This document shows, piece by piece, positions 34,187 through 45,689 of a stretch of 64,000 nt of DNA; position 1 is the first letter of the stretch, and every line of letters begins with the position of its first letter. The stretch is from NCBI GenBank assembly GCA_037447655.1, contig JBBHKE010001577.1, positions 235,545 to 299,544 of the forward strand. The letters run 5' to 3'. A program made the position numbers and the translations under genes. The notes under the pieces were generated by a model. That model had not been told where the DNA came from and did no database searches. It saw only the letters and a program-made list of their open reading frames with translations. The DNA comes from Zygnema cylindricum. Taxonomy: Eukaryota; Streptophyta; Zygnematophyceae; Zygnematales; Zygnemataceae.

Positions 34187-34708
34187 CACCGTGAATCGCT
34201 ATTAGCGTGTTGGTCGCTAATTGAGGTACCCTGTTTTTTTGGGCAAATTCTCAAATAGAATTAGACATTCTAAATGTTCCTACATGATATTTGAGGTGTA
34301 CCATAAAATAGGATTCATGACTCTAATATAGTTCCATCGTAAATAGTGTGGTGTACGGTCTGTCAGAGACGTACTTTTTTGTTCTTTTTCGAGTAGAAAA
34401 GTACAAAAAAGATATTCACGCTGTCAAGGAGTCGCGCTAACATGTAATTGCGTAAATATTTTCCGGCATTCGCAGATGTCAAAAAACCGCGACGGCAATA
34501 CGATTTAAACAATTTCGTACATGCACATATTTTAGTGTGGAGATATTCTGCACCGAAAAAATTTACAAATAAATTTACAAATTAGAGTATACGAAAAAGA
34601 TTAGAATAAAAATTATTTCCAAAACAAGCGACATTCCCAATTAGCGTAAATAACGCTAATTGTTTCATTACGCTATCTATTTCATTACGCTAATAGCGAT
34701 TCACGGTG
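34187..34708. mobile_element. TA-type MITE, subfamily C, diverged 522-bp copy
   Basis: Ends CACCGTGAATCGCTATTAGCG and the inverse, TA on both sides (34185-34186, 34709-34710). The interior is more diverged than in the other copies. The unoccupied site with one TA is in the other palindrome arm at 35006-35007. Confidence 0.92.
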
Positions 34709-35287
34709 TAGTTTCTCACTTCACGTGAGATACACACACCGACATTTGACATATGCACTTAACCGCAAAAAAAAGAATCTAATCGCGAACCGTTATATAT
34801 TAAAGGACGACGTACGACATCTATAAACTCGCAAGAAACGAAGTTAACTTCATACAATATCAATGAAGGTTAACTTCGTTTCGTGCGAGTTTATGGATAT
34901 CGTACGTCATCCTTTAAGTTATAACGGTTCGCGATTAGATTATTTTTTTGCGGCTAAGTGCATAAGTCAAATGTTGAAGTGTGGATCTCACGTGAAGTGA
35001 GAAACTACCTGCGCGCAACCATTTTTATTTATATGTGGCTGCCGCAATTTATTTCAGTAAACCTGCGCCGGCCATGTGAATTGTATTTTTTTTTTATGAC
35101 GGTCGACGCTCGCAACCGGGACAATATTTTAACTGCCGTTTGCAACATTTTGCCAGTCAAAGTTGTTTGACGGATTGACCGTCAAATCTAAACTTAAAGG
35201 TACGTAGCTTGTACGAAAATGTAATTCAAATGTATAATTTTTGACAACTACCTGCGCACAACAAAAAACCGTCTCGGCGATTAGCAA

Positions 35288-36114
35288 GCCCTTCAGTTTT
35301 TTACAAAAAAACTTTTTTCTAATTTATCATTAACTCTAAGGGTTCAAGTTCCATAAATCGAAAAGTGGGGTAGTTTACAGAAAAATCCGACGACTATCAG
35401 TACCAAACCGTACCGCTTATTTTGTTTTTATAAGCGAAACAACATTATAGAGAATCTTGGCTAATACTCTCCGAAGGTTTGGGAGGTAAAATCGATCGTT
35501 GGATGTTCATCTTCGAGGCGTTCGCTTCATTTTTCTCTGTAGCTGCCAACGTACCTATAAGAGGTGGGTTGGCAGGCAGAGGTGGGTTGGCAGATACATA
35601 AAAAAATTAATAGATACATAAAAAAATTAATAGTGAAACGCAAGACGAATAAGCTACGTGTCACGATGGAAAACCAACGAAAATTGACAAAATTTGCACC
35701 ATGGTATGTACTTTTCAAAATGAAACTTAAATATAAAATGTAATCTCTATACGGTCCTTTGTCGTGCAATTCCTTACGTCACCCCTATTTCCGGCAAAAG
35801 ATTTTTGTCATGTTCGAAAACAGCAACCCTAAAAAATGAAGTTGGCGTAAAATACTGACGTTTATAGAAAGTACAAAAGTTATGCCGTTTTATGACTTGG
35901 TACGCAGGTACATAGTACGCAAGTGAAGATTTGAAGTGAAATTTTGTCGGTGTGAAGATTTCTAAAAGATTTTAAATATACGGTCAAAACCCACGTGGTG
36001 CCTATTCAAGGTATAACACATGGTTTACATTCTCTCGTGTGATGGAACATCGAGTCAATTAACCCGGCGCGTAGAGTTGGCCATCTACGATACAGAAACA
36101 ATCGATGGAACCTG
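35288..36114. other. Spacer, no gene recognised
   Basis: Contains AAGTGGGGTAGTTTACAG (35365), a faint trace of the Harbinger-like end, and a tandem TAGATACATAAAAAAATTAA at 35594-35630. Nothing else is identified. Confidence 0.45.
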
Positions 36115-36514
36115 ACCCTAATTTGTAAACTGCTTTGTAATAATTTTCGGCACATAACATCTTCGCACAAAAATATGTGCATATACGAAATTGTTCAAAT
36201 CTTAGGCCGTCGCGTTTTTGTGACATCCGTGTGTGCCAAAAAACATTTACGCAATTACATGTTAGCGCAACTACGGGACAGCGTGAATTTTTTATCTGTA
36301 ATTTTCTACTTGAAAAGGTACAAAATGTACGAATATGACAAACCGTACACCACACTATTTAAAAGGGCACTATATTACAATAATTAACCCTATTAAGAGG
36401 GGTACCTCAAATAACGTTCATAAACATCTAGAATGATTAATTCTATTTGGGATTTTGCCTATAAAACCGGGGTACCCCAATTAGAGCCATGAACGCTAAA
36501 AGCGATTCACGGTG
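36115..36514. mobile_element. TA-type MITE subfamily C, 5'-truncated and diverged
   Basis: Matches the 29087 copy from CTAATTTGTAAACTGCTTTG to the end AGCGATTCACGGTG, followed by TA. The first 100 or so bases are missing. Confidence 0.75.
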
Positions 36515-37709
36515 TACCGGTGATTCTGTTCCAAACTGTGGGTCTAATAAGCATGAATATTAAATAACCATAAATAGTACAAAAGCGCATGAGACTGCTC
36601 AACAATCACATTTATAAGTTTCTTGCACAAAATCTGATGTGGCATAAGACGCCATTTAACAAGCACGATATAAGACCATTTTAGCACATGAAAAGAAGTG
36701 CAAAACGATATATATATATATATATATATTTTTAAAAAACGAAAGAAAAGGATGGCAAAAACGAAACTAAAAAAGAACGCATGTGGAGGCAAACAAAAGG
36801 AAAACAAGGTACAAATGAACCAAAGGAAGGCAAAAACTCATAATCTAACCGGAGCAAACCAACAAAGGATATGGGAAGAGACAATAAGCCCAAAAAGATA
36901 ACCAAATAGCGAACTTGGAGATGGTAAAAAAATACATTTTACTACTAAAAGCAATTCATACATAGCCTAGCTCGGCATTGCATATTGAGGGAATTTAGAA
37001 CCACGTCCATATTCTATAACATCAACACCAAATTGAAAGAGGTTAGAAGCTTGTAGCCATTAAAAAAAGCGAGATAAACACGAACCATAAAAAGATGTAA
37101 CGACATAAGTGTGAGAGCTCTCAAGGCCCCTCTTCTCGAAATAACGTTGACCACAAGTTTAAAGGAAACTCATTCACTGCAACTCTACGACAATCAAATA
37201 TCTCGATCATCCACAACATGTAAGTCTCCATATATCCATCTACTTACCACAATACCCTCGACTTCAATAACATGTCGAGCCGCGATAAAACCAATGTCAC
37301 AAAGGCAAGGTTCACCAAAATAATATCACCAAAAATATGACGTCCGCCATTACAAAAAAAACATGAAATTGCCACGTTTAATAAAATGTGAAGCCTGTTA
37401 ACCAACACAGTACCCACACTCAAGGAGCAATAGTTACAACAATGTCACGAATATTGCCGTGTGCCTAAATATACTCTCCCCCATTGGAGTAACACAGACA
37501 ATGGACCCCACCCGGTGAAAGACACGATAACATAAACAAAAAATAAAGTCAAGGAAAGGTTGTTGAGGGAGGCCAAACCTGAAACTTGAGGGTGGTGGTG
37601 CATTGAGCAAACGTTAAAGTTTATTGCAAATAATAGATGTTGCTAATAACCAAGCTTTAAAAGCAAGGTTCTCGCAGAATGGAAAACTTGTGAAAAATAA
37701 AAAGGAAGT
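36515..37709. other. AT-rich spacer, weakly similar to 44880-45530
   Basis: A (TA)n run is at 36709-36729. The stretch around AGAGGTTAGAAGCTTG (about 37040) to GAGAGCTCTCAAGG (about 37127) resembles AGAGGATAGAAGCTTG (about 45340) to AGAGGGCTCCCAGG (about 45427), suggesting a shared old repeat. No gene is supported. Confidence 0.35.
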
Positions 37710-38594
37710 TGAAATTCTGTGGTCTCCATTGACCCACAGAATGAGCAGCCTATGTAAAGCCTCTAGGATAATATTTACCCCTTCTACTTTCCCGCTGAAT
37801 AAGCGCCGCCCAGGCACACAAATATTCTGACCACTCTCACCCTTGTGAGGACAAGACTCCCCTGAGTCAAACGCAAAAAGAATCATTGAATTTGCTCACC
37901 CGAGCAGTAAGTTATGGCTGGTCAAAGATGACCTTTATAGTTACAAGCTCTCTTAGAGAGAGAGGTACCTAAATATTACTAAGTCTCGGTCTGCCTACTC
38001 ACGACTACCTACTATTAAACCCTAGTCCAATAGGAACACTATAAAGTACAAGAAGGTACAATGGGCGATGTACTTATTGTACAACCATTGTACGACAGGT
38101 CTACAAGGTGACACCTGTCATATCGAAGCCATGGTTCCTCCTCCCATCTTCTCCGGTATCAAATAATGTGGCGCCACGTGGCACCGCGTGACGTTATATC
38201 GGTATGCCGCCAAAAAGCTCACTTAGCGTGGCGGCTATAATGCCGGCCGTCCGATCAAACCATATTTTACACGGTTCAGATTCGCGTACATGCAGAAATT
38301 GCTCCTTTTGGTTAGTCTGCTGTTAATTAGCTGTTTCGTTAATATTTATATATTTATAAAACCCGACACGTGTATTGTTTCGTAACGTCTTAATGGTTAA
38401 GGCGTTAAGCTATAAAGAAATTAGGGGTCACAGGTTCAAATCTAGACTTAGGCATCATTTTAGCAAAATACCCTTAATTGCAAAAACTGCCACTTTCTAA
38501 ATATGGCGGCAGCCATGGCGCGCCTTTGATCCTTACTCTCTTTCTTTAAAACAAAAATAAAACATGGAAGTGAACTATTAATTACCTCTTTTCA
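37710..38594 (-). repeat. Copia 3' LTR
   Basis: Begins TGAAATTCTGTGG and ends CCTCTTTTCA (TG..CA). Highly similar by eye to 43018-43891. Contains the tRNA-like segment at 38385-38455. Confidence 0.93.
38385..38455 (+). ncRNA. tRNA-like segment in the left copia LTR
   Basis: CGTCTTAATGGTTAAGGCG forms a D arm and A box, and ACAGGTTCAAATC forms a B box about 35 bases later. The anticodon arm can be drawn only with an oversized loop, and the T stem is poor. It is antisense to the element's transcription. Position in the LTR matches the segments at 43686, 17150 and 14526. Confidence 0.5.
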
Positions 38595-38684
38595 TCACTC
38601 CCCTTAATTCCTAGTCACTTTTCAATTTTAATCCACAGTTTTCTCTGCAATAAATCAACTTAGGGGAAGGCACTGCTTTTGTCA

Positions 38685-39115
38685 TCATGTAATCAGTTTT
38701 ATGAACAGTTTAATAATTTTATCTTCTACCTTCTCTCTAACAAAGCTTAGTCTAATATCCATATGCTTAGCTTTGAAGTGATGTTTCGAATTAGCTGCAA
38801 TCGAGATAGCAGCTTGATTATCACAAAAAACATTTTGAGTTCCAGACTTCATGAACCCAAGTTCTTCAAGAAGAGATTTAACCCACATTAATTCTTTGGC
38901 GGCAGCACAGGAAGCCATGTATTCAGCCTCCATAGTGGACTGAGCACTACTTTTTGTTGCTTGCTACTCCAACAACATGCACCGGATCCAATTTGCAACA
39001 CATATCCAGTCGTACACCTCCTTAAAGGCACATCTCCATAACTGGCATCACTCCAAGTGGTGATGTCAGTGTGCTCCCCTCCCAAATGCAACCATAATTC
39101 CCTTGTCCCCACCAA
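38685..39115 (-). pseudogene. Copia RNase H domain
   Basis: Two overlapping frames give WSDASYGD and then STMEAEYMASCAAAKELMWVKSLL-type sequence, split by a frameshift near 38920. VFCDNQAAI and HMDIRLSFVREK are intact. It is the C-terminal end of the copia polyprotein. Confidence 0.9.
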
Positions 39116-39928
39116 GATACCTCATCACCCTTTTGGCAGCCTCCCAATCTCTCTTTCTTGGTTCATTTAGATTTCTACTAAGGACACCTACAGCCGCAGC
39201 TATATCCGGACGGGTACAGTTCATAAAATAAAATAAACTGCCTACAATCTGCCGATAAGGGATATTTTCCATAAATTTTCTTTCTATCTCGTCCATCTCA
39301 TCATTAATGATGAATATTCCTCCCTCTTCACTCTCCTCACTCACTTTCTTCAAATCCATGGGAGTAGTACATCCGTTTGCTTTCTCCATTTGAAATTTTT
39401 CTAGCATATTACCGATTGCTTTCTTTTTGAGTGAGTCTTATAATTCTATTCCCTTTATCTCTCTCCATCTGAATTCCCAAAATGTACTTTGCTTCGCCAA
39501 GATCTTTCATATCAAAACTGCTTCTAAGATCCCGTTTTAGTTTGTTAATTTTATCTAAGGACTTGCTTAAGACCAACAAATCATCCACATAAATAGCAAT
39601 AAATATCACTCCATTCTCATCCTCAAATAAATATATAGAGTGATCTGAACTAATTCTGATATACCCCAAACCGGTCAGAAATTCGCCGAGCTTTATATTC
39701 CACTATCGCAGGGGCTTGCTTAAGCCCATAGAGTGATTTTCTCAGTTTGCAAACTTTGTTTTCTTCCCCACTTTCCACGAATCCTTCGGTTGCCTCATGT
39801 AAATTTCTTCTTCCAACTCTCCGTTGCAAAAAGGTAGTTTTAATATCCATCTGGTGGATTTCCATATCCTCCGCTGCGGCTATACTTAAAAGGATTCTAA
39901 CAGAAGGAAATCTGACTACAGGTGGCAA
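39066..39928 (-). pseudogene. Copia reverse transcriptase
   Basis: Segments at 39928-39650, 39669-39409 and 39407-39066 in different frames carry HQMDIKTTFL, YGLKQAP, the catalytic IAIYVDDLLVLS and the ILGIQMERD and LFYFMNCTRPDIA motifs. There are at least two frame breaks, so no continuous enzyme is encoded. Confidence 0.9.
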
Positions 39929-40261
39929 AGGTTTCTTCGTAGTCTATCCCCTCTTTCTTTGTATAACCTTTTGCAACTAACCTAGCTTTTGTACCTCTCA
40001 ATGGTATTATCCGGGTTTAATTTAAGTTTAAACACCCACTACATCCGATCGTTTTTCGGTCCGGTGGGACAATCTACCAACTCCCATGTATTGGCTTCCA
40101 TGATAGAGGCCATTTCTTCATTTATAGCTGTGATCCACCGGCTACTTTCTGGAGTGTTTATGGCCTCTAAGTATGTTTGAGGTTCATCTGGGTGAGACAT
40201 CTTTGTGAGTTGGTTATTTACTTGTCTTTCTTGAAGTCGTTTACTAGTTTTTCTTCCCCCT

Positions 40262-40741
40262 TCAAAATCGCACGCCGGTATGGAAGGGCATCCTTGGGTT
40301 TCGTTTTAGGAGATTTTCAGCTTCCCTATCTTCCAATTCCGGTGTCTCATCAAGTTCCTCATCGGTTTCCACTTCGTATTGTGGCGTTGCCTCGATGTTG
40401 TCCTTTCCTCCTTCTCCTTTGGTAGATCTGCAGATTTTTCTTTTTCTCCCCTCTTCCTTCTCTTCATTTTCAAAGTCAAAGTCAGAAAACTGATCCGTTT
40501 CAAATCTGATTTTGACTTCCTTATTATATTTGAATGGATCAATGGACTTCTCTTCATTCATCACCACTATGTGTTTTACCAAAATTATATCTCTCTTTTT
40601 CAAGTCATACACTCGGTATCCTTTTGTGCTCTCATCATATCCTACAAGATATCCTGGTTTCCCTCTTCCCTCTAACTTCCATTTAGTCTTATCGGAATCC
40701 AAACTGTAGACTTGACTTCCAAACACTCTCAAACTAGACAA
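40262..40741 (-). pseudogene. Copia linker between integrase and reverse transcriptase
   Basis: SLRVFGSQVYSLDSDKTKWKLE and GYLVGYDESTKGYRVYD are the conserved C-terminal integrase region; an acidic, Lys/Glu-rich linker follows. It is separated from the integrase core by a stop at about 40760, and from the reverse transcriptase by degraded sequence at 39930-40260. Confidence 0.85.
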
Positions 40742-40768
40742 ATCAGGCTTTTTTCCTGTCCACCTCTC

Positions 40769-41350
40769 TTACGGAGTTTCCTCCTTATTTGCTGAAGTTA
40801 GGACTCTATTTTTGATGAAATTAGCATAGTTCATAGACTCCGCCCAAAAATGCAACCCTATCCTCTTATCAGTTAACATACTTCTGGACATATCTCCTAA
40901 AGTTCTATTCACTCTTTCTGCTACTCCATTTTGTTCCGGATTATAGGGAATAGTTTTCTCATGATGAATTCCTTCTTCTTTAAGATATTCTTCAAAATCC
41001 TTTGAGGTGTATTCTTTCCCATTATCACTTCTTATCTCTTTTATTGAGGTTTCATGTAGCTTTTCACTCCATACTTTATACTCTTTGAAACATCTTAATA
41101 CCTCTGACTTATGTTTGAGAAAGTATACCTTCGTGTATCTAGACCAATCATCTGTGATAGTTAACATCCATCTCTTCCCCCCATGTGAAGCATACCTAGC
41201 AGGTCCCCAAACATCAGTGTGAACTAGATCTAATACTTTCTCTCTCCTAAATGTGGTTGCCTTTGGAAATGGAAGTCTATGAATCTTCCCTTGGGCACAT
41301 CCACTACAATCATCAAAGGTCTCATCATCTTCAAAAGTAATACCCTCCAC
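40769..41350 (-). pseudogene. Copia integrase core
   Basis: CSGCAQGKIHRLPF is the second half of the HHCC zinc finger. The catalytic triad is visible: Asp in LVHTDVWGPA, Asp in IRSDNGKEY and Glu in NGVAERVNRTL. This is the best-preserved part of the element. The frame is broken at about 41340 from the preceding zinc-finger part. Confidence 0.92.
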
Positions 41351-41948
41351 TATTCCCCTTTTTCTTCATTTTCTCTAATATATCTAGATGCACATGCCCC
41401 AACCTTTTATGCCAAAGCATCATCTCACTTGCACACGAGTAGAGAACACTCTTTTCATTGCAAAGAACAATTCTGAACATTCCTTGACTGCCCTTCTCAG
41501 CTATGAAATAAACCTCATTATCAAAGCTTGCTGTGAAGATTCCTTTCCTAGTTCCTGTTTCAAACTCCTTTTCATCTAGGACAGCTGTTGAGACTAGGTT
41601 CTTGCTAAGTTGTGGAATGTAAAGAACATCTGAGAGTGTTACAATTGAGGCCTTTCCATCAACTAGAACCTTCAAGTCAACAGTTCCAACAAGACTTGTG
41701 GTTTCAACTCTACCATCTCCGTACTCTATCTCAACTGTTGGGATCTTTCTCAGTTTAGTGAACCACCGCTTATCTTTGCACATATGCATTGAAGCCCCTA
41801 AGTCTATGATCCACACATCCTCGGGTGGATCCCTCTTACCTCCGAAAGCACACTTTTGTCTCCGTGGAATGTCGACATGCTTTTCAGTGTTTTTCGGATT
41901 AACGAGAAGCTCCTCAAGCTCCTCTTCAGGTTCAGTTTTTTCTTCCAC
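41331..41948 (-). pseudogene. Copia protease and start of integrase
   Basis: VWIIDLGASMHMC matches the aspartic protease motif, but Ser is replaced by Leu (DLGAS instead of DSGAS). It is followed by YIPQLSKNLVS and MLWHKRLGHVHLDIL, the first half of the HHCC finger. Confidence 0.9.
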
Positions 41949-41955
41949 TTCCTCA

Positions 41956-43017
41956 TCAAGAACTTGAGTCAGGAAAGCCTTTTCTTTCCTCCGTCCTTTG
42001 AGATTCCTTGACCATCTTTAAGTCGAAGATCTGCAAGTCTGACACAATCTGCCATATAGTGTCCCGGTTTTTTGCAGAAGTGACATAATCCTCCTCGAGA
42101 AGTTCCTCTCCCCTGTCTATCAAATCTGCTACCTCCTTGTCCTCTTCAACCAAAGTTTTGATAGGGATCTTTCCCTCTCTCCTCATCACGCTTCCGCCAA
42201 TCAGCTCCTGCAAACAATGCTTGAACACTTGGACTCCCTCTCCTAAGCTCTATGGTGCTTTCTTTCACTAAAATCATTCCCACAATGTCATCCCAATTCC
42301 AATTGCTATTTCCTATGTCCTGCAATCGGTTAATGATATTCTCATACTCTTCAGTTAGTTTCATCATTAATGTGTTCACTCTTTGTCTCTCAGACAATGA
42401 GTTACCTGCACAGTCTAACTCTCCAAACAATGCTCCTAAATCATTGCAATAATTATCCATACTTCCTCCCTTATAAGTATAAGCTGCAATCTTATTTTTC
42501 TGCCAACTGTTGTTGCTGCAATGATCCACTCTTATATTTGTTAACTAGTGATATCCAAATCTGAGATGAAGATTTGACATGCATAAGGGGAATGGCAATG
42601 CCCTTTGCTACACTTTTAAGAATTAAGAGCTTCGCAACCTAGTCTTTGTAGTTCCACTTTTCATACTCTGATCTTTCGGTCTGAACCCTTGTCGTTGTTG
42701 CTGGTGGTGCTGCTGCCCGGTATCGCCTTCGGCAATGGTGTTACTTGAGTTGCAACTCCTTCCTTTTCTCCTTCCATGACAATCTCTTCTCCTTCCTCAT
42801 CTTCATCCTCGGTGATGGTGGCAGCTGTTCTACCAACTGTAGAGGCGGAGGTGCCAGAAAAAACGTGTCCTCCAAACCCAGGTGGAGGTGGGCATCGAAT
42901 TTGTCCAGACACTATGCCCCATAGATGCTTCTCAAATAGTTCTCCCTCCATCATCATTTCCCAATAAAGAAAGTCTGATCCATCAAATATGGGCACCCTA
43001 GAGGGTGGGCTATAACC
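41956..43017 (-). pseudogene. Copia gag with CCHC zinc knuckle
   Basis: VPIFDGSDFLYWEMMMEGEL at about 42995-42935 is the gag start. A later part (42529-42146) has LMMKLTEEYENIINRL. A zinc knuckle CHFCKKPGHYMADC, spacing CX2CX4HX4C, is readable in another frame at about 42089-42047. The gag frame is open without a stop into the LTR at 43018, leaving no normal leader or clear primer site. Confidence 0.88.
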
Positions 43018-43891
43018 TGAAATTCTGTGGTCTCCATTGACCCACAGAATGAGCAGCCTATGTAAAGCCTCTAAGATAATATTTGCCCCTTCTACTTTCC
43101 CGCTGAATAAGCGCAGCCCAGGCACACAAATATTCTGACCACTCTCACCCTTGTGAGGACAAGACTCCCCTGAGTCAAACGCAAAAAGAATCACTGAATT
43201 TGCTCCCCTGAGCAGTAAGTTATGGCTGGTCAAAGATGACCTTTATAGTTACAAGCTCTCTTAGGGAGAGAGGTACCTAAATGTTACTAAGTCTCCGGTC
43301 TGCCTACCTACTATTAAACCCTAGTCCAATAGGAACACTATAAAGTACAAGAAGGTACAATGGGCGATGTACTTATTGTACAACCATTGTACGACAAGGT
43401 CTACAAGGTGACACCTGTCATATCGGAAGCCATGGTTCCTCCTCCCATCTTCTCCGGTATCAAATAATGTGGCGCCACGTGGCACCGCGTGACGCTATAT
43501 CCGTATGCCGCCAAAAAGCTCACTTCGCGTGGCGGCTATAATGCCGGCCGTCCGATCAAAACATATTTTACACGGTTCAGATTCGCGTACATGCAGAAAT
43601 TGTTCCTTTTGGTTAGTCTGCTGTTAATTAGCTGTTTCGTTAATGTTTATATATTTATGAAACCCGTCACGTGTATCGTTTCGTAACGCCTTAATGGTTA
43701 AGGCGTTAGGCTATAAAGAATCTAGGGGTCACAGGTTCATGACATAGGCATCATTTTAGCCAAAATACCCTTAACTGCAAAAACTGCCACTTTCTAAATA
43801 TGGCGGCAGCCATGGCGCGCCTTTGATCCTTACTCTCTTTCTTTAAAACAAAACTAAAATAGGGAAGTGAACTATTAATTACCTCTTTTCA
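43018..43891 (-). repeat. Copia 5' LTR
   Basis: Same TG..CA ends as the left LTR and nearly the same sequence, with small indels; for example a deletion after CACAGGTTCA inside the tRNA-like segment. Confidence 0.93.
43686..43745 (+). ncRNA. tRNA-like segment in the right copia LTR, truncated
   Basis: ACGCCTTAATGGTTAAGGCG gives a perfect four-pair D arm. The B box is cut after CACAGGTTCA by a deletion of about 13 bases relative to the left LTR. Confidence 0.5.
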
Positions 43892-44600
43892 ACATAAGTA
43901 CCTTGAGAAACCGGGATAGAGTGGTGGTGATGAACTTATCATTGATTTAACTTTTAACCACCGGTAAAATGCTTTCAAAGCATGTTTGGGAAAAATGACT
44001 TATCCGTTAGAGCAAATAATAGAAAGAACATTACGCCTTTAAAGTAACTAATGGACAGTGAAGGCATAGTCTATAATTCAAAGGATGATGGTAGTAAGAT
44101 CAAAATTACCCCCTTCCAAAAAACAAAGGGCAAATATGAAGGCAATCAATATATCATTCTCAAGGTTTACAACTCCCCACGTATATAATCTCGTTGTTAC
44201 ATAATTCCTTGGGTATACAATTTCCAAATTATTTAGTTCTTGTGGTATGAACAATGCTCTAGGTATGCACCCCAAAAAACCATAAGCTGCGCTAAAATAA
44301 AACACCACCTGAAATAGAGAAATGATGACCACGATAACAAGAATAAGATCAAACAGGAGATCAAATAGGAATCCAGAATCAAAAGTCGAGGAATTAAGAA
44401 ATCGAGGCAGTAGGGCCATAACACTTTATACTTATTATGTTTATTATAATGCAAGCACTACACATGCGAAGCGTAGTCTTAACCCCTATTCGGGATTGGA
44501 AGTAGTGAAAAAGTGCAATACTCCTCTTACACTCCATCCCTCCCTCCATCCTTCCCCCCTAATGAAAGTTGGCAAAAAATAGCAAATTGGTTACAATATT
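43892..44600. other. Spacer, no gene recognised
   Basis: Ordinary AT-rich sequence. A minus-strand open frame at 44419-44078 is hydrophobic but shows no known motif. Confidence 0.4.
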
Positions 44601-44607
44601 TTTTGTG

Positions 44608-44870
44608 GAAAAAAAAGGGTAAGGGAGATGGAGAGGGGAGATGGAGAGGGATAGGGAGAGGAAAAAGGTGGTGAGAGAGTGAAAGTGGGAGAGAGAGGGA
44701 GAGGAAAAAGGAGAGGGAGAGAGACTAGAGAGAGAGAGGGAAACAAAAATTGAGAGAGAGAAGGAAAAGGAGAGGAAAATATGAGAGAGAGCGAGAGAGA
44801 AAGGGAGAGCGAAAAGGAGAGGGAAAGGGAAAAAGAGTGGGAGAGTGAGAGGGAAAAGTAGTGGTTGATG
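44608..44870. repeat. GA-rich polypurine tract
   Basis: About 260 bases of irregular GAGA, GGGAGA and GGAAAAGGAGA units, nearly pyrimidine-free on the plus strand. Such tracts can form triplex DNA. Confidence 0.85.
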
Positions 44871-44938
44871 TTGATGGATAGCTATGCACTACTCGGGCAA
44901 TCAAAGTCGTTTTTTTTTATGACATAGTTCTTTGATTT

Positions 44939-44941
<3 letters not shown>

Positions 44942-45028
<87 letters not shown>
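44942..45028. repeat. (TA)n microsatellite
   Basis: About 85 bases of alternating T/A with one GATA interruption. Confidence 0.95.
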
Positions 45029-45030
<2 letters not shown>

Positions 45031-45630
45031 ACGAAAGTACCGCTTTTAGTAAAAGCCGAGATGATAAATCATCCGAATTGGTTGGAAAAAAAATGGGAAA
45101 CAATGCTAAGAATATATGTGGAGGGAAGCAAACATGAAGGATAAGCAAGGTAAACGCAACCAACACAAGAAAAAGGTAAAACAAAGTCACCCAAAGAAGC
45201 GACAAACACTTATAGCAAAAACTAAAATGACCCCACCAAATCTCAACATACGTAAGAATCTACGAAAAGCAACTGCTTAAGTCCCCAAATTTCGGGGGGG
45301 CAAACACGCCAATGATCCATAACTGTAATAAACGATGAAAGAGGATAGAAGCTTGCACTCGTTGTGAAGCCATGGGTAAACGTTTACGATAAAAAGTTGT
45401 AAGGACAATGCCAGAGGGCTCCCAGGTCCACGACGATCGAACGAGCAGCAACCACAGATGAAACTTGTATAAAGTCGCACCCAAACAACGAAATATCTCG
45501 ACCTGTATTGGAATAAAGCCATCAAAACCCTAAAAAACCATGAAATACTCTAAAAAGTCTAAAAAACCTTAAAGGTGGTGGGCAGAATCACGTTGCTTCT
45601 TCCTAGCGAGCCGCTTGACTAACGACTATG
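45029..45630. other. Spacer, weakly similar to 36700-37150
   Basis: Shares AGGATAGAAGCTTG and GAGGGCTCCCAGG-like words with the left flank of the copia element. No gene is supported. Confidence 0.35.
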
Positions 45631-45632
45631 GT

Positions 45633-45633
45633 T

Positions 45634-45688
<55 letters not shown>
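45633..45688. repeat. (GT)n(AT)n compound microsatellite
   Basis: GTGT repeats pass directly into ATAT repeats. Confidence 0.95.

Positions 45689-45689
<1 letters not shown>

Larger units (their letters stand above)
33410..35287. repeat. Large foldback palindrome with two MITE insertions in one arm
   Basis: From TTGCTAATCGC (33410) to GCGATTAGCAA (35276-35286) the sequence is an inverted repeat centred near 34857. The right arm is about 430 bases. The left arm is the same, plus the MITEs at 33449-33937 and 34187-34708. Arm features include AACTTCGTTTC near the centre, GTGAGAAACTACCTGCGCGC, and TCAAACAACTTTGACTGGC. It is non-coding, and its superfamily is unknown. Confidence 0.88.
37710..43891 (-). 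mobile_element. Ty1/copia retrotransposon with two LTRs
   Basis: LTRs at 37710-38594 and 43018-43891 enclose a minus-strand gag-pol in the order gag, protease, integrase, reverse transcriptase, RNase H, the copia order. A purine-rich AAGGGGAGTGA precedes the 3' LTR. The bases outside the LTRs (GAAGT left, ACATA right) do not match, so there is no 5-bp target duplication; recombination between elements could explain this. Many frame breaks make it non-autonomous. Confidence 0.93.

Noticed and set aside
37710-43891. A young, active copia element
   Set aside because: LTRs are similar, but gag-pol has several frame breaks, the protease motif is DLGAS, and no target duplication is present.
44932-45144. 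Tyr-Ile repeat peptide
   Set aside because: Translation of a (TA)n microsatellite.
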